This document shows positions 1 through 5,690 of a DNA stretch of 17,018 nt, in pieces. The notes below the pieces were generated by a model. It saw only the letters and a program-made list of their open reading frames with translations, was not told the origin of the DNA and made no database searches. Position 1 is the first letter of the stretch. The number at the start of each line of letters is the position of its first letter. Both the position numbers and the translations under genes were made by a program. The stretch comes from an uncultured Acidobacteriota bacterium (lineage in GTDB: Bacteria; Acidobacteriota; Thermoanaerobaculia; Gp7-AA8), in NCBI GenBank assembly GCA_946887105.1, contig CAMPKJ010000085.1:1-17018 (forward strand), given 5' to 3'.

Positions 1-596
1 CCATCGCCGTCGTGTGTCTCGGCTTTCCAGTGAGCGCGATTCCGCGTCCGCTCGGCATCGTGCGCGATACGCGGGAGGCGACGATCGCGGCGCTGGAATC
101 GGCGCTCGAATCCGATTTCGTGCTGACGTCCGGCGGTGTGTCGGTCGGCGCGTATGACTTCGTGAAGGAGGCGCTCGACGCGCTCGGCGCGGAGACGAAG
201 TTCTGGCGCGTGGCCATGAAACCGGGCAAGCCGGTGGTGCTGTCGCGATGGCGCGATCGCGTGATCTTTGGACTGCCCGGAAATCCGGTGTCGTGCCTGG
301 TCTCGTTTCACCTCTTCGCGGCGCCGGCGCTGCGGAAGGCGATGGGGCAGGAGGAGGCGCTCTTTCCGCCCGCCGTGCATGCGCGGCTGGAGGCGCCGCT
401 GAAGTCGATCGGCGATCGCCGGGTGTACTTCCGCGTGCACGTCCTCGCCCGCGACGGCGAGCTGCACGCGAGGCCGCTGATTTCGCAAGGCTCGGGATCG
501 CTCACGTCGATGATCGGCGCGAATGGATTGGCGATCGTCGAGTCCGGAGTGACGTTCGTCGATGCGGGTGCGAGGGTGCCGGTGCTGTTGCTTTGA
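1..596 (+). CDS. moeA: Molybdopterin molybdotransferase MoeA, C-terminal part (5' truncated by window)
   Basis: MoeA inserts molybdate into adenylylated molybdopterin in the last step of molybdenum cofactor synthesis, in the cytoplasm. The reading frame is open to the left edge of the window, so the start lies outside. The visible part has the molybdopterin-binding MoCF core: a TSGGVSVGAYDFVK segment, then MKPGKP, then GLPGNPVSCLVSF, which are the diagnostic MoeA motifs in the right order. A domain IV-like tail follows, with RVYFRVHV and SQGSGSLTSMIGANGL. About 198 residues are visible, roughly the second half of the usual 400-residue protein. The first dozen residues match the family less well than the rest, but the edge is too close to judge this. 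The gene converges on the pilZ gene and ends directly at a long inverted repeat. Family assignment is secure. Confidence 0.95.
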   Translation, partial: IAVVCLGFPVSAIPRPLGIVRDTREATIAALESALESDFVLTSGGVSVGAYDFVKEALDALGAETKFWRVAMKPGKPVVLSRWRDRVIFGLPGNPVSCLVSFHLFAAPALRKAMGQEEALFPPAVHARLEAPLKSIGDRRVYFRVHVLARDGELHARPLISQGSGSLTSMIGANGLAIVESGVTFVDAGARVPVLLL

Positions 597-686
597 AGTC
601 GCAAAGTCGCAAAGTCGCAAAGTCGCAAAGAGGCGAGGAGCGCGGCGCCGTCCTTTGAGACTCTGAGACTTTGAGACTTTGCGACT
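597..686. repeat. Imperfect inverted repeat made of 8-bp tandem units, between convergent genes
   Basis: The left arm (597-630) holds four perfect tandem copies of agtcgcaa plus ag. The right arm (653-686) holds four degenerate copies of the complementary unit (ttgagact, ctgagact, ttgagact, ttgcgact). Comparing the left arm with the reverse complement of the right arm gives 30 of 34 matching positions, so a transcript from either strand could fold into a very long hairpin. The 22-nt centre (631-652) contains its own short palindrome, cggcgccg. It starts one base after the moeA stop and ends three bases before the pilZ stop. It may therefore serve as a bidirectional terminator or transcript-end protector; this is inference, as no T-tract is present. 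Confidence 0.85.
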
Positions 687-689
687 GCG

Positions 690-1280
690 TTACATCGCGC
701 CGGCGACGCTCAGCTCGGCGAGCATGCGCGTGAGGCGTCGCGCTTCGGCGTCGCCGCTCTCGTATGTCTGGCATAGCAGCGCAACCTGCTCGGGCGGCTC
801 GGCGGCGGCGATGGTGAAGCCCTCGGCGGGCTGGTTCGAGTCACTGGCGTGCTCCGACTGCCACTGCGCGCCGTCGTAGATCCAGCGCACGAACCCTGCG
901 AGCGGCCGGCGCCATGCGGAGGTGATGGTCTCCTCGCCGACGACATTCGCCGCGCGGTCGCCCCGCGCGTTGGCGTCGAATGCGAGCAGCAGTTCTTTGG
1001 CCGATGCCGCGATGGCCTGGCAGAGCGCGTCGTTCTCTTCGAGGAACTTCAGGCCGGAGCGGCGTTCGATCGTGCGCACGGTTTCGGCGAGCACTTCGAT
1101 CTCGCGCGAGCGCCAGAAGAAGCGGAGCAGCGCGCGTGCGTCGTCGGGGATCGGGTCGTCGTATTCGACGAGCGCGCCGGTGGCGCTGACGTCGATCAGC
1201 CGGATGGCGAAATCGCCGAACCAGCCGTCGATCGGCTCGGTCAGCGTCAGGCGTTGATAGACGCGGCGCTCGTCGGTCAT
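690..1280 (-). CDS. PilZ domain protein (putative c-di-GMP effector)
   Basis: The 196-residue protein begins with a PilZ domain of about 85 residues. It has the N-terminal RxxxR element (R6 and R10 in RRVYQR) and the D/NxSxxG motif (D30, S32, G35 in DVSATG), which together bind cyclic di-GMP in this family. The tail from about residue 90 is alpha-helical in character and unrecognised. It has no signal peptide or membrane segment, so it is probably a cytoplasmic effector. It is 7 bp downstream of the copper-binding lipoprotein gene on the same strand, so the two are probably co-transcribed. No clear Shine-Dalgarno sequence precedes the ATG, which fits translational coupling. What it controls cannot be told from the neighbours. 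Confidence 0.82.
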   Translation of the reverse strand: MTDERRVYQRLTLTEPIDGWFGDFAIRLIDVSATGALVEYDDPIPDDARALLRFFWRSREIEVLAETVRTIERRSGLKFLEENDALCQAIAASAKELLLAFDANARGDRAANVVGEETITSAWRRPLAGFVRWIYDGAQWQSEHASDSNQPAEGFTIAAAEPPEQVALLCQTYESGDAEARRLTRMLAELSVAGAM

Positions 1281-1287
1281 GAGATCG

Positions 1288-1602
1288 CTAGGGGAGTAAT
1301 TTCACGTCGGTGATCCAGTACGCGCGCTCGGTGACGTGCAGCTGCGCCTCGATGCGTTTCTTGTCGCCCGGCAACGCGTCGACCTTCGCCCCGCGCACCG
1401 CGTAGTCCATGACCATCGCCTCCATGAAGCCCGGGATCGCCTCGTGGTCGACATTGAGCGTGTTGCGCTCCGCATCGCGCGACAGGATCACGCCGCGCAC
1501 GACGTACAACCGCTCCCCCGGCTCGCTGAGCGGCTGCGCCGGCTCGCGATCCGCGCAGGCGAGGAACACCACCACGATGAGCAGGAAAATGGAGCGTTTC
1601 AT
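1288..1602 (-). CDS. CusF-like copper-binding lipoprotein
   Basis: The protein has 104 residues, using the ATG at 1602; an upstream ATG at 1650 would add a charged, non-signal extension. Residues 1-15 form a lipoprotein-type signal ending FLA before C16, a slightly atypical lipobox, so it is probably anchored in a membrane. The rest matches the CusF/copper-binding family: VDHEAIPGFMEAMVMDY carries H53, M60, M63 and M65, the expected soft-metal ligands, and the domain ends with WITDVKLLP. CusF proteins carry Cu(I) or Ag(I) in the periplasm and usually sit with CusA/B/C efflux genes or SCO/cytochrome oxidase genes; none is visible here. The downstream neighbour is a PilZ gene. A TATAAT lies 9 nt upstream of the ATG. 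The family call is good; the role in efflux or oxidase assembly is open. Confidence 0.82.
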   Translation of the reverse strand: MKRSIFLLIVVVFLACADREPAQPLSEPGERLYVVRGVILSRDAERNTLNVDHEAIPGFMEAMVMDYAVRGAKVDALPGDKKRIEAQLHVTERAYWITDVKLLP

Positions 1603-1611
1603 GAGACGGCG

Positions 1612-1617
1612 ATTATA
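1612..1617 (-). promoter_or_regulatory. Putative -10 box (TATAAT) for the CusF-like/pilZ unit
   Basis: On the minus strand a perfect TATAAT ends 9 nt before the ATG at 1602. With the usual 6-7 nt to the start site, transcription would begin only a few bases before the ATG, giving a nearly leaderless message. No convincing -35 TTGACA is visible at 16-18 bp, and no Shine-Dalgarno sequence fits in the gap. Confidence 0.5.
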
Positions 1618-1691
1618 GGAGCGGCGGGACGACGGCGTTCCACGTATCATCTCCGCTTCCGAAGTTGCCGTAGAAAGCGAGAGTCGTCCGA

Positions 1692-2510
1692 ATGCTGCCA
1701 GAGAAAACGTTCGAGGGGCGCACCGGGATCATCACCGGGGGCGCGACGGGGATCGGGTTTGCCATTGCGCGCGAGGTGGCGCGGTTGGGGGGGCGGGTCG
1801 TGCTCGCCAGCCGCAAGGAAGAGAAGCTCACGCCGGCGGTCGAGCAGATCCGGTCGGAGACCGGACGCGCGGATGCGGCGCACTTTCACGTGCTCGACGT
1901 GCGTGATGCCGAAGCGGTCGAGGGGATGGCGGCGAAGGTCGAGAGCGATTTCGACGGGATCGACTTCCTGGTCAACAACGCCGCGGGGAACTTCATCGTG
2001 CCGGCCGAGCAGCTGACCGTGAACGGCTGGAACTCGGTCATTGGAATCGTGCTCAACGGTACGTTCTATTGCTCCAGCGCCGTCGGGAAGCGCATGATCG
2101 GGCGGGGCAATGGCGGCGTGATGCTGAACGTGATCGCCAACTACGCATGGACCGGCGGACCGGGCGTGATCCACTCCTCGAGCGCCAAGGCGGGCGTGCT
2201 GGCGATGACGCGCACGCTGGCCGTGGAGTGGGCGCGCCACAAGATCCGCGTCAATGCCATCGCGCCGGGACCGGTCGACACGCCGGGTGCCGCCGAACGG
2301 CTCTTCCCCGATCCGATGATCATGGAGGGGATCCGCAAGACCATTCCGCTGCGCCGCTTCGCGAACCTCGAAGAGATCGCAAATGCGGCGTCGTATCTGT
2401 TGTCCGAACATGCGTCCTACGTGACAGGCGAGAATTTCGTGATCGACGGCGGGCAGTGGCTCTCCGGCGCCGACTACTTCACCCGTCTCAAACAAATGAT
2501 GCCGCGTTGA
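1692..2510 (+). CDS. SDR family oxidoreductase, 2,4-dienoyl-CoA reductase (DECR) type
   Basis: The 272-residue protein is a classical-length short-chain dehydrogenase with a Rossmann motif TGGATGIG at 15-22 and NNAAGNF, the asparagine motif variant typical of the DECR/PDCR group. The basic residues after beta-2 (ASRK) suggest NADPH use. There is no YxxxK motif. Instead Y151 (in NYAWTG) and K166 (in SSSAKAG) are 15 residues apart, the same spacing as the catalytic Tyr and Lys of mitochondrial DECR1. The C-terminus has APGPVDTPG and the TGENFVIDGGQWL signature. Known DECR enzymes reduce 2,4-dienoyl-CoA esters during beta-oxidation of unsaturated fatty acids; that substrate is inferred here. The VWFA gene follows after 25 bp, but no other beta-oxidation gene is in the window. 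Confidence 0.88.
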   Translation: MLPEKTFEGRTGIITGGATGIGFAIAREVARLGGRVVLASRKEEKLTPAVEQIRSETGRADAAHFHVLDVRDAEAVEGMAAKVESDFDGIDFLVNNAAGNFIVPAEQLTVNGWNSVIGIVLNGTFYCSSAVGKRMIGRGNGGVMLNVIANYAWTGGPGVIHSSSAKAGVLAMTRTLAVEWARHKIRVNAIAPGPVDTPGAAERLFPDPMIMEGIRKTIPLRRFANLEEIANAASYLLSEHASYVTGENFVIDGGQWLSGADYFTRLKQMMPR

Positions 2511-2522
2511 TGTCCTGACCTT

Positions 2523-2526
2523 GGAG
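2523..2526 (+). promoter_or_regulatory. Ribosome binding site deciding a GTG start
   Basis: GGAG sits 9 nt before the GTG at 2536. That GTG begins a standard signal peptide (MKTRIAAAVAAIALL), whereas the TTG at 2521 would overlap this site. The GTG start is therefore preferred. Confidence 0.6.
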
Positions 2527-2535
2527 ACTGCCCCC

Positions 2536-4197
2536 GTGAAGACACGCATCGCCGCAGCTGTTGCCGCAATCGCCCTTCTCACCGCCCCACTGCACGCTCA
2601 GATCCCTGCCCTCGGCGAGACGATGGAGATCCACATCGTCAACGTCGACGTCATCGTCACGGACGGTGACGGCAAGCGCGTGCGCGGTCTGACGCGCGAA
2701 GACTTCGAGATCTACGAGGACGGCAAGCTGCAGCCGCTGTCGCACTTCGCCGAATATCGCGGCACCGCAGGCAGCGCGCTGACGCCGGAGGCAGCCGAAA
2801 CGCTCGGCGAGACGCAGCAGCTCGATCAGCCCAGCCAGCGGCGGACGATGGTGATCTTCATCGAGATGTTCAAGCTGCCCAATTTTCGCGTCGATCCGTT
2901 CATCGCATCGGTGAAGGACCTCGTGCGCAGCTCGGTCCGCAGCGGCGACTCGGTGTCGATCGTGACGTTCGACCGCACCGCGAAAGTGCGCGTGGCCGCC
3001 ACCTCGGACGTGTCGGAGGTGGAGCAGGAGCTCGACAGGATCGGCCGCGAGTGCATCGGTCCGGTCAGCGACCGCATCGCCATCGTGGCCTCGCAAGCGG
3101 CCGAGGTGCGCTCGTTCGAGGCGGAAGGCGCGGCGATGCTGGCCGCGCGCGGCCTGGCAAGCTCGCGCCCGTCCGAGGACGACATCGCCGTTCACGCCGC
3201 GCGCATTCACACGGTCGAAGCGCGGGTGGAGATGAACCGCCGCGTGGCCACGATCAACACCCTGCTGCACGGAATGGCGGGCATCGAAGGAAAGAAGATG
3301 ATGCTGCTGGCGTCGCATCGTCTGGGCGAATACGTTGGCGCCGAGTACTACTACGCGGCCGGCGTGAGCAACACGAACATTCCGCCGCAGGAGCGTGCGG
3401 AGCTCGACAACCGCGACGCGGTGCGCAGCATCATCGCCAACGCCAACGCGTCCGGCGTCACGATCTACCCGGTCTTTCCGACCGGCCTCGATTACACGCC
3501 CAACGATCCGGCCACGCCGGACATCTCCCGCGCCGTGCTGCTCAACGAGATGGTCATGCTCAAGGAGATCGCGCACAAGACCGGCGGCGTGACCAGCTAC
3601 GGCACCGCGAATACGGCCAGCCTCATGCCGCGCGTTGCGGAGGATCTGTCGAATTACTACTCGATGGCGTATCGCGCCGCGGCGCGGCACGAAGACGTGG
3701 CGCGCAGGATCGAGGTCAAGACCAGAAACCGCAAGCTGAACGTGCGCGCGCGCCGCGAGTTCGTGGAGAAGACCGACGACACGCGCATGCGCGACCGCGT
3801 TCTGGCGGCGCTGCACGATGCGTCGCTGGACTCGACGTTCCAGCTCGCTGCCGAGCTCGGAAAGCCGATGAAGGTCAGCCGGAAAACGCAGACCGCACCG
3901 CTGAAGATCCGCATCCCGATCAAGGCGCTCACGCTGCTGCCGCAGGGCAACAAGCACTCCGGCTCGTTCACCGTCTACGCGATCACCGGCGGCAGGCTCG
4001 GAGACGTCAGCGAGGTCACGCGCCGCACGCAGACGTTCGACATTCCGGCGGACGACCTCGATCGCGCGCGGGCCGGTCACTTCACGTACAACTTCGACGT
4101 GATCCTGAACGACAAGACGCAGCAGCTCGCCGTGGGCGTGCTCGACGAGATCTCGAAGGAATTCGGCGTTCTCACCGTGCCGGTTTCGACGCAGTGA
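2536..4197 (+). CDS. Exported VWFA-related protein (acidobacterial type), copy 1
   Basis: Starting at GTG 2536, the 553-residue protein has a signal peptide of about 21 residues ending LHA-Q. An Ig-like entry segment follows (VDVIVTDGDGKRVRGLTREDFEIYEDG, roughly 35-62), typical of the VWFA-related acidobacterial family (TIGR03436-like). A von Willebrand A-like fold starts near residue 105. At the expected MIDAS position the DxSxS motif is missing: the strand reads MVIFIEMFKL, with E110, F112 and L114 where D, S and S should be, so metal-dependent ligand binding is doubtful. RVAEDLSNYYSMAYR and a C-terminal beta-rich region follow. It is clearly paralogous to the gene at 5691-7379, sharing REFVEK-TD-TRM-DRV near the C-terminal third. 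The function of this family is not known to me. The 3' end overlaps the M20 gene on the other strand by 26 bp. Confidence 0.85.
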   Translation: MKTRIAAAVAAIALLTAPLHAQIPALGETMEIHIVNVDVIVTDGDGKRVRGLTREDFEIYEDGKLQPLSHFAEYRGTAGSALTPEAAETLGETQQLDQPSQRRTMVIFIEMFKLPNFRVDPFIASVKDLVRSSVRSGDSVSIVTFDRTAKVRVAATSDVSEVEQELDRIGRECIGPVSDRIAIVASQAAEVRSFEAEGAAMLAARGLASSRPSEDDIAVHAARIHTVEARVEMNRRVATINTLLHGMAGIEGKKMMLLASHRLGEYVGAEYYYAAGVSNTNIPPQERAELDNRDAVRSIIANANASGVTIYPVFPTGLDYTPNDPATPDISRAVLLNEMVMLKEIAHKTGGVTSYGTANTASLMPRVAEDLSNYYSMAYRAAARHEDVARRIEVKTRNRKLNVRARREFVEKTDDTRMRDRVLAALHDASLDSTFQLAAELGKPMKVSRKTQTAPLKIRIPIKALTLLPQGNKHSGSFTVYAITGGRLGDVSEVTRRTQTFDIPADDLDRARAGHFTYNFDVILNDKTQQLAVGVLDEISKEFGVLTVPVSTQ

Positions 4198-5500
4198 CGT
4201 TGCCGGCGGCGACGAGGTAATCGACCGCGGCGTACGCCATGGAGCGCACGCCGAGGACCAGCGCGCTTTCGTCGACGTAGAACAGCGGCGAGTGGTTCGA
4301 AGGCGCCTGTTCCGGCGTCTGATCCGGCGGCCGCGTGCCGAGCCAGTAGAAGACTCCCGGCACTTTCTGCTGGAAGAACGAAAAGTCTTCGGCGCCGAGC
4401 ACCGGATGGACCAGCCGGACATTCTTCGCGCCGGCGGCGCTGCGCAGCGAGGGTAGCGTGCGCTCGGTGAGCGCGGCGTCGTTGAAGGTGATCGGATAGC
4501 CGGACGTGATGGTCACGTTCGCGCTCGCGCCGCCGCTGGTGGCGATGCTCTCAGCCGTGCGTTTGATGCGTGCGTGGATCTCGTCGCGCATCTTCGCGTC
4601 CAGCGAGCGGATCGTGCCGATCATCTCCACTTCGTCCGGGATGATGTTGTTGCGCACGCCGCCGTGGATCGCGCCGACGGTGACGATCGATGGCGCCAGG
4701 GTGGAGTCGAGCTGGCGGCTGGGGATGGTCTGCAATCCGAGGACGATCTGCGAGGCCACCACGATCGGATCGACGCCCAGCCAGGGATACGCGCCGTGGG
4801 TCTGCTTGCCGCGAACCGTAATTTTGAACGAGTCCACCGCGGCCATCATCCCTTCCGGCTTGTAGGCGATCTCGCCTGTGGCGAAGCGCGAGCTCACGTG
4901 CAGTCCGAACACGGCGTCGACGTTGGGACTCTCCAGTGCGCCTTGTTCGACCATCAGCTTCGCGCCGCCTTCTTCGCCCTGCGGCGCGCCTTCCTCGGCG
5001 GGCTGGAAGAGGAACTTGACCGTGCCGGGGAGCTCGGCGCGCATGCCGGCCAGCACTTCGGCGACGCCGAGGAGGATGGCCACGTGCGCGTCGTGCCCGC
5101 AGGCGTGCATCACGCCGACGTCCTGTCCGTTGTAGGTCGTGCGCACCTTCGACGCGAACGGCACGTCGACCTGTTCGGTGACCGGCAGCGCGTCCATGTC
5201 CGCGCGCAGCGCCACCACTTTGCCGGGCTTGCCGCCGCGCAGGAGGCCGACCACGCCGGTGTGCGCGACTTTTTCCTGCACGTCGATGCCGAGCGAGCGC
5301 AGCTTGTCGGCCACGAGCTTCGCCGTGCGCAGCTCGCGATTGCCGAGCTCGGGATGCTCGTGAATGTCGCGGCGGCAGGCGATGACGCTCGGCTCGACGC
5401 GCGCCGCCGCCGTGTCGATGCGGGAGTGCAGATCGGCGGGAGCAGCGGCGAGTGTCGACATCGTGACCTCCAGGAGAGCGAGTGCGATCAGCGGACGCAT
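4172..5500 (-). CDS. M20D family amidohydrolase/peptidase, probably exported
   Basis: This zinc hydrolase of the hippurate/IAA-amino-acid hydrolase group cleaves N-acyl or peptide-like amides; the true substrate is unknown. With ATG 5500 it has 442 residues. Metal-site motifs are intact: RADMDALP near 100, MHACGHD (C134, H136), QPAEEG (E169, E170), GLH (H201) and a late NHSPLF histidine, with GAEDFSFF before it. The dimerisation-domain segment around KQTHGAYPW is also present. The first 22 residues resemble a signal peptide, as in secreted M20D relatives, but an E interrupts the hydrophobic stretch. A second ATG at 5461 has a GGAGGT four bases upstream and would give a 429-residue protein without that segment. 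Location (periplasm or cytoplasm) therefore depends on the start. It sits reversed between the two VWFA paralogues. Confidence 0.92.
   Translation of the reverse strand: MRPLIALALLEVTMSTLAAAPADLHSRIDTAAARVEPSVIACRRDIHEHPELGNRELRTAKLVADKLRSLGIDVQEKVAHTGVVGLLRGGKPGKVVALRADMDALPVTEQVDVPFASKVRTTYNGQDVGVMHACGHDAHVAILLGVAEVLAGMRAELPGTVKFLFQPAEEGAPQGEEGGAKLMVEQGALESPNVDAVFGLHVSSRFATGEIAYKPEGMMAAVDSFKITVRGKQTHGAYPWLGVDPIVVASQIVLGLQTIPSRQLDSTLAPSIVTVGAIHGGVRNNIIPDEVEMIGTIRSLDAKMRDEIHARIKRTAESIATSGGASANVTITSGYPITFNDAALTERTLPSLRSAAGAKNVRLVHPVLGAEDFSFFQQKVPGVFYWLGTRPPDQTPEQAPSNHSPLFYVDESALVLGVRSMAYAAVDYLVAAGNVTASKPAR
5466..5471 (-). promoter_or_regulatory. Internal Shine-Dalgarno before an alternative M20 start
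   Basis: On the minus strand GGAGGT lies 4 nt before the in-frame ATG at 5461, codon 14 of the long M20 frame. The ATG at 5500 has no comparable site. This supports either a shorter protein or two forms. Confidence 0.5.
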
Positions 5501-5517
5501 GACCGCGATCTTAACGG

Positions 5518-5537
5518 TTCCTCGGAGTTCCTCGGCG
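5518..5537. repeat. Two tandem 10-bp repeat units of the ttcctcggag family
   Basis: 5518-5527 reads ttcctcggag and 5528-5537 reads ttcctcggcg. The pair matches the reverse complement of 13301-13320 at 18 of 20 positions, so it belongs to the same dispersed repeat family. It lies just upstream of the longer M20 start. Confidence 0.7.
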
Positions 5538-5679
5538 ACCTGAGGTCGGCCGGATTCGGGGACAGAGTGTACTTTCGCGCGGACGGCCGATGTGTCAGAT
5601 CATTGAATTCATGCGGTATTTTGCAGGCATCCGCGCTGCACAGGCCGGAGCTGCATCTCACAATCGACGTTTCCCTCCG

Positions 5680-5685
5680 AGGAGG
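5680..5685 (+). promoter_or_regulatory. Strong Shine-Dalgarno (AGGAGG) for a TTG start
   Basis: AGGAGG ends 5 nt before the TTG at 5691. That TTG opens directly into a signal peptide (MKKSAFVLLF), and no ATG or GTG fits both the signal peptide and this spacing. Confidence 0.75.
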
Positions 5686-5690
5686 CAGCC

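Larger units (their letters stand above)
5501..5690. other. Intergenic region between divergent M20 and VWFA genes, with short repeats
   Basis: This 190-bp stretch holds the promoters of both flanking genes, but no clear -35/-10 pair stands out. It contains two tandem 10-bp units at 5518-5537 (ttcctcggag, ttcctcggcg) that match the array at 13251-13320. It also has a 22-bp stretch at 5554-5575, read as tcggggacagagtgta with flanks, which resembles the head of REP-like elements seen in many genomes. A reverse partial unit (ctccgagga, 5675-5683) runs into the ribosome binding site of the next gene. No coding sequence is convincing here. Confidence 0.5.

Noticed and set aside
1..45. Possible frameshift at the 5' end of the visible moeA
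   Set aside because: The first residues match MoeA weakly, but too little sequence is available before the edge, and the frame is good from about position 40 onward.
597..686. Short tandem repeats considered as a CRISPR array
   Set aside because: Units are 8 bp, contiguous and without spacers, and no cas genes are near. The structure is an inverted repeat, not direct repeats with spacers.
2488..4422. 644-residue open frame on the minus strand opposite the first VWFA gene
   Set aside because: Low-complexity Arg/His/Val/Asp composition and no motif. It spans two real genes and is explained as antisense of GC-rich codons.
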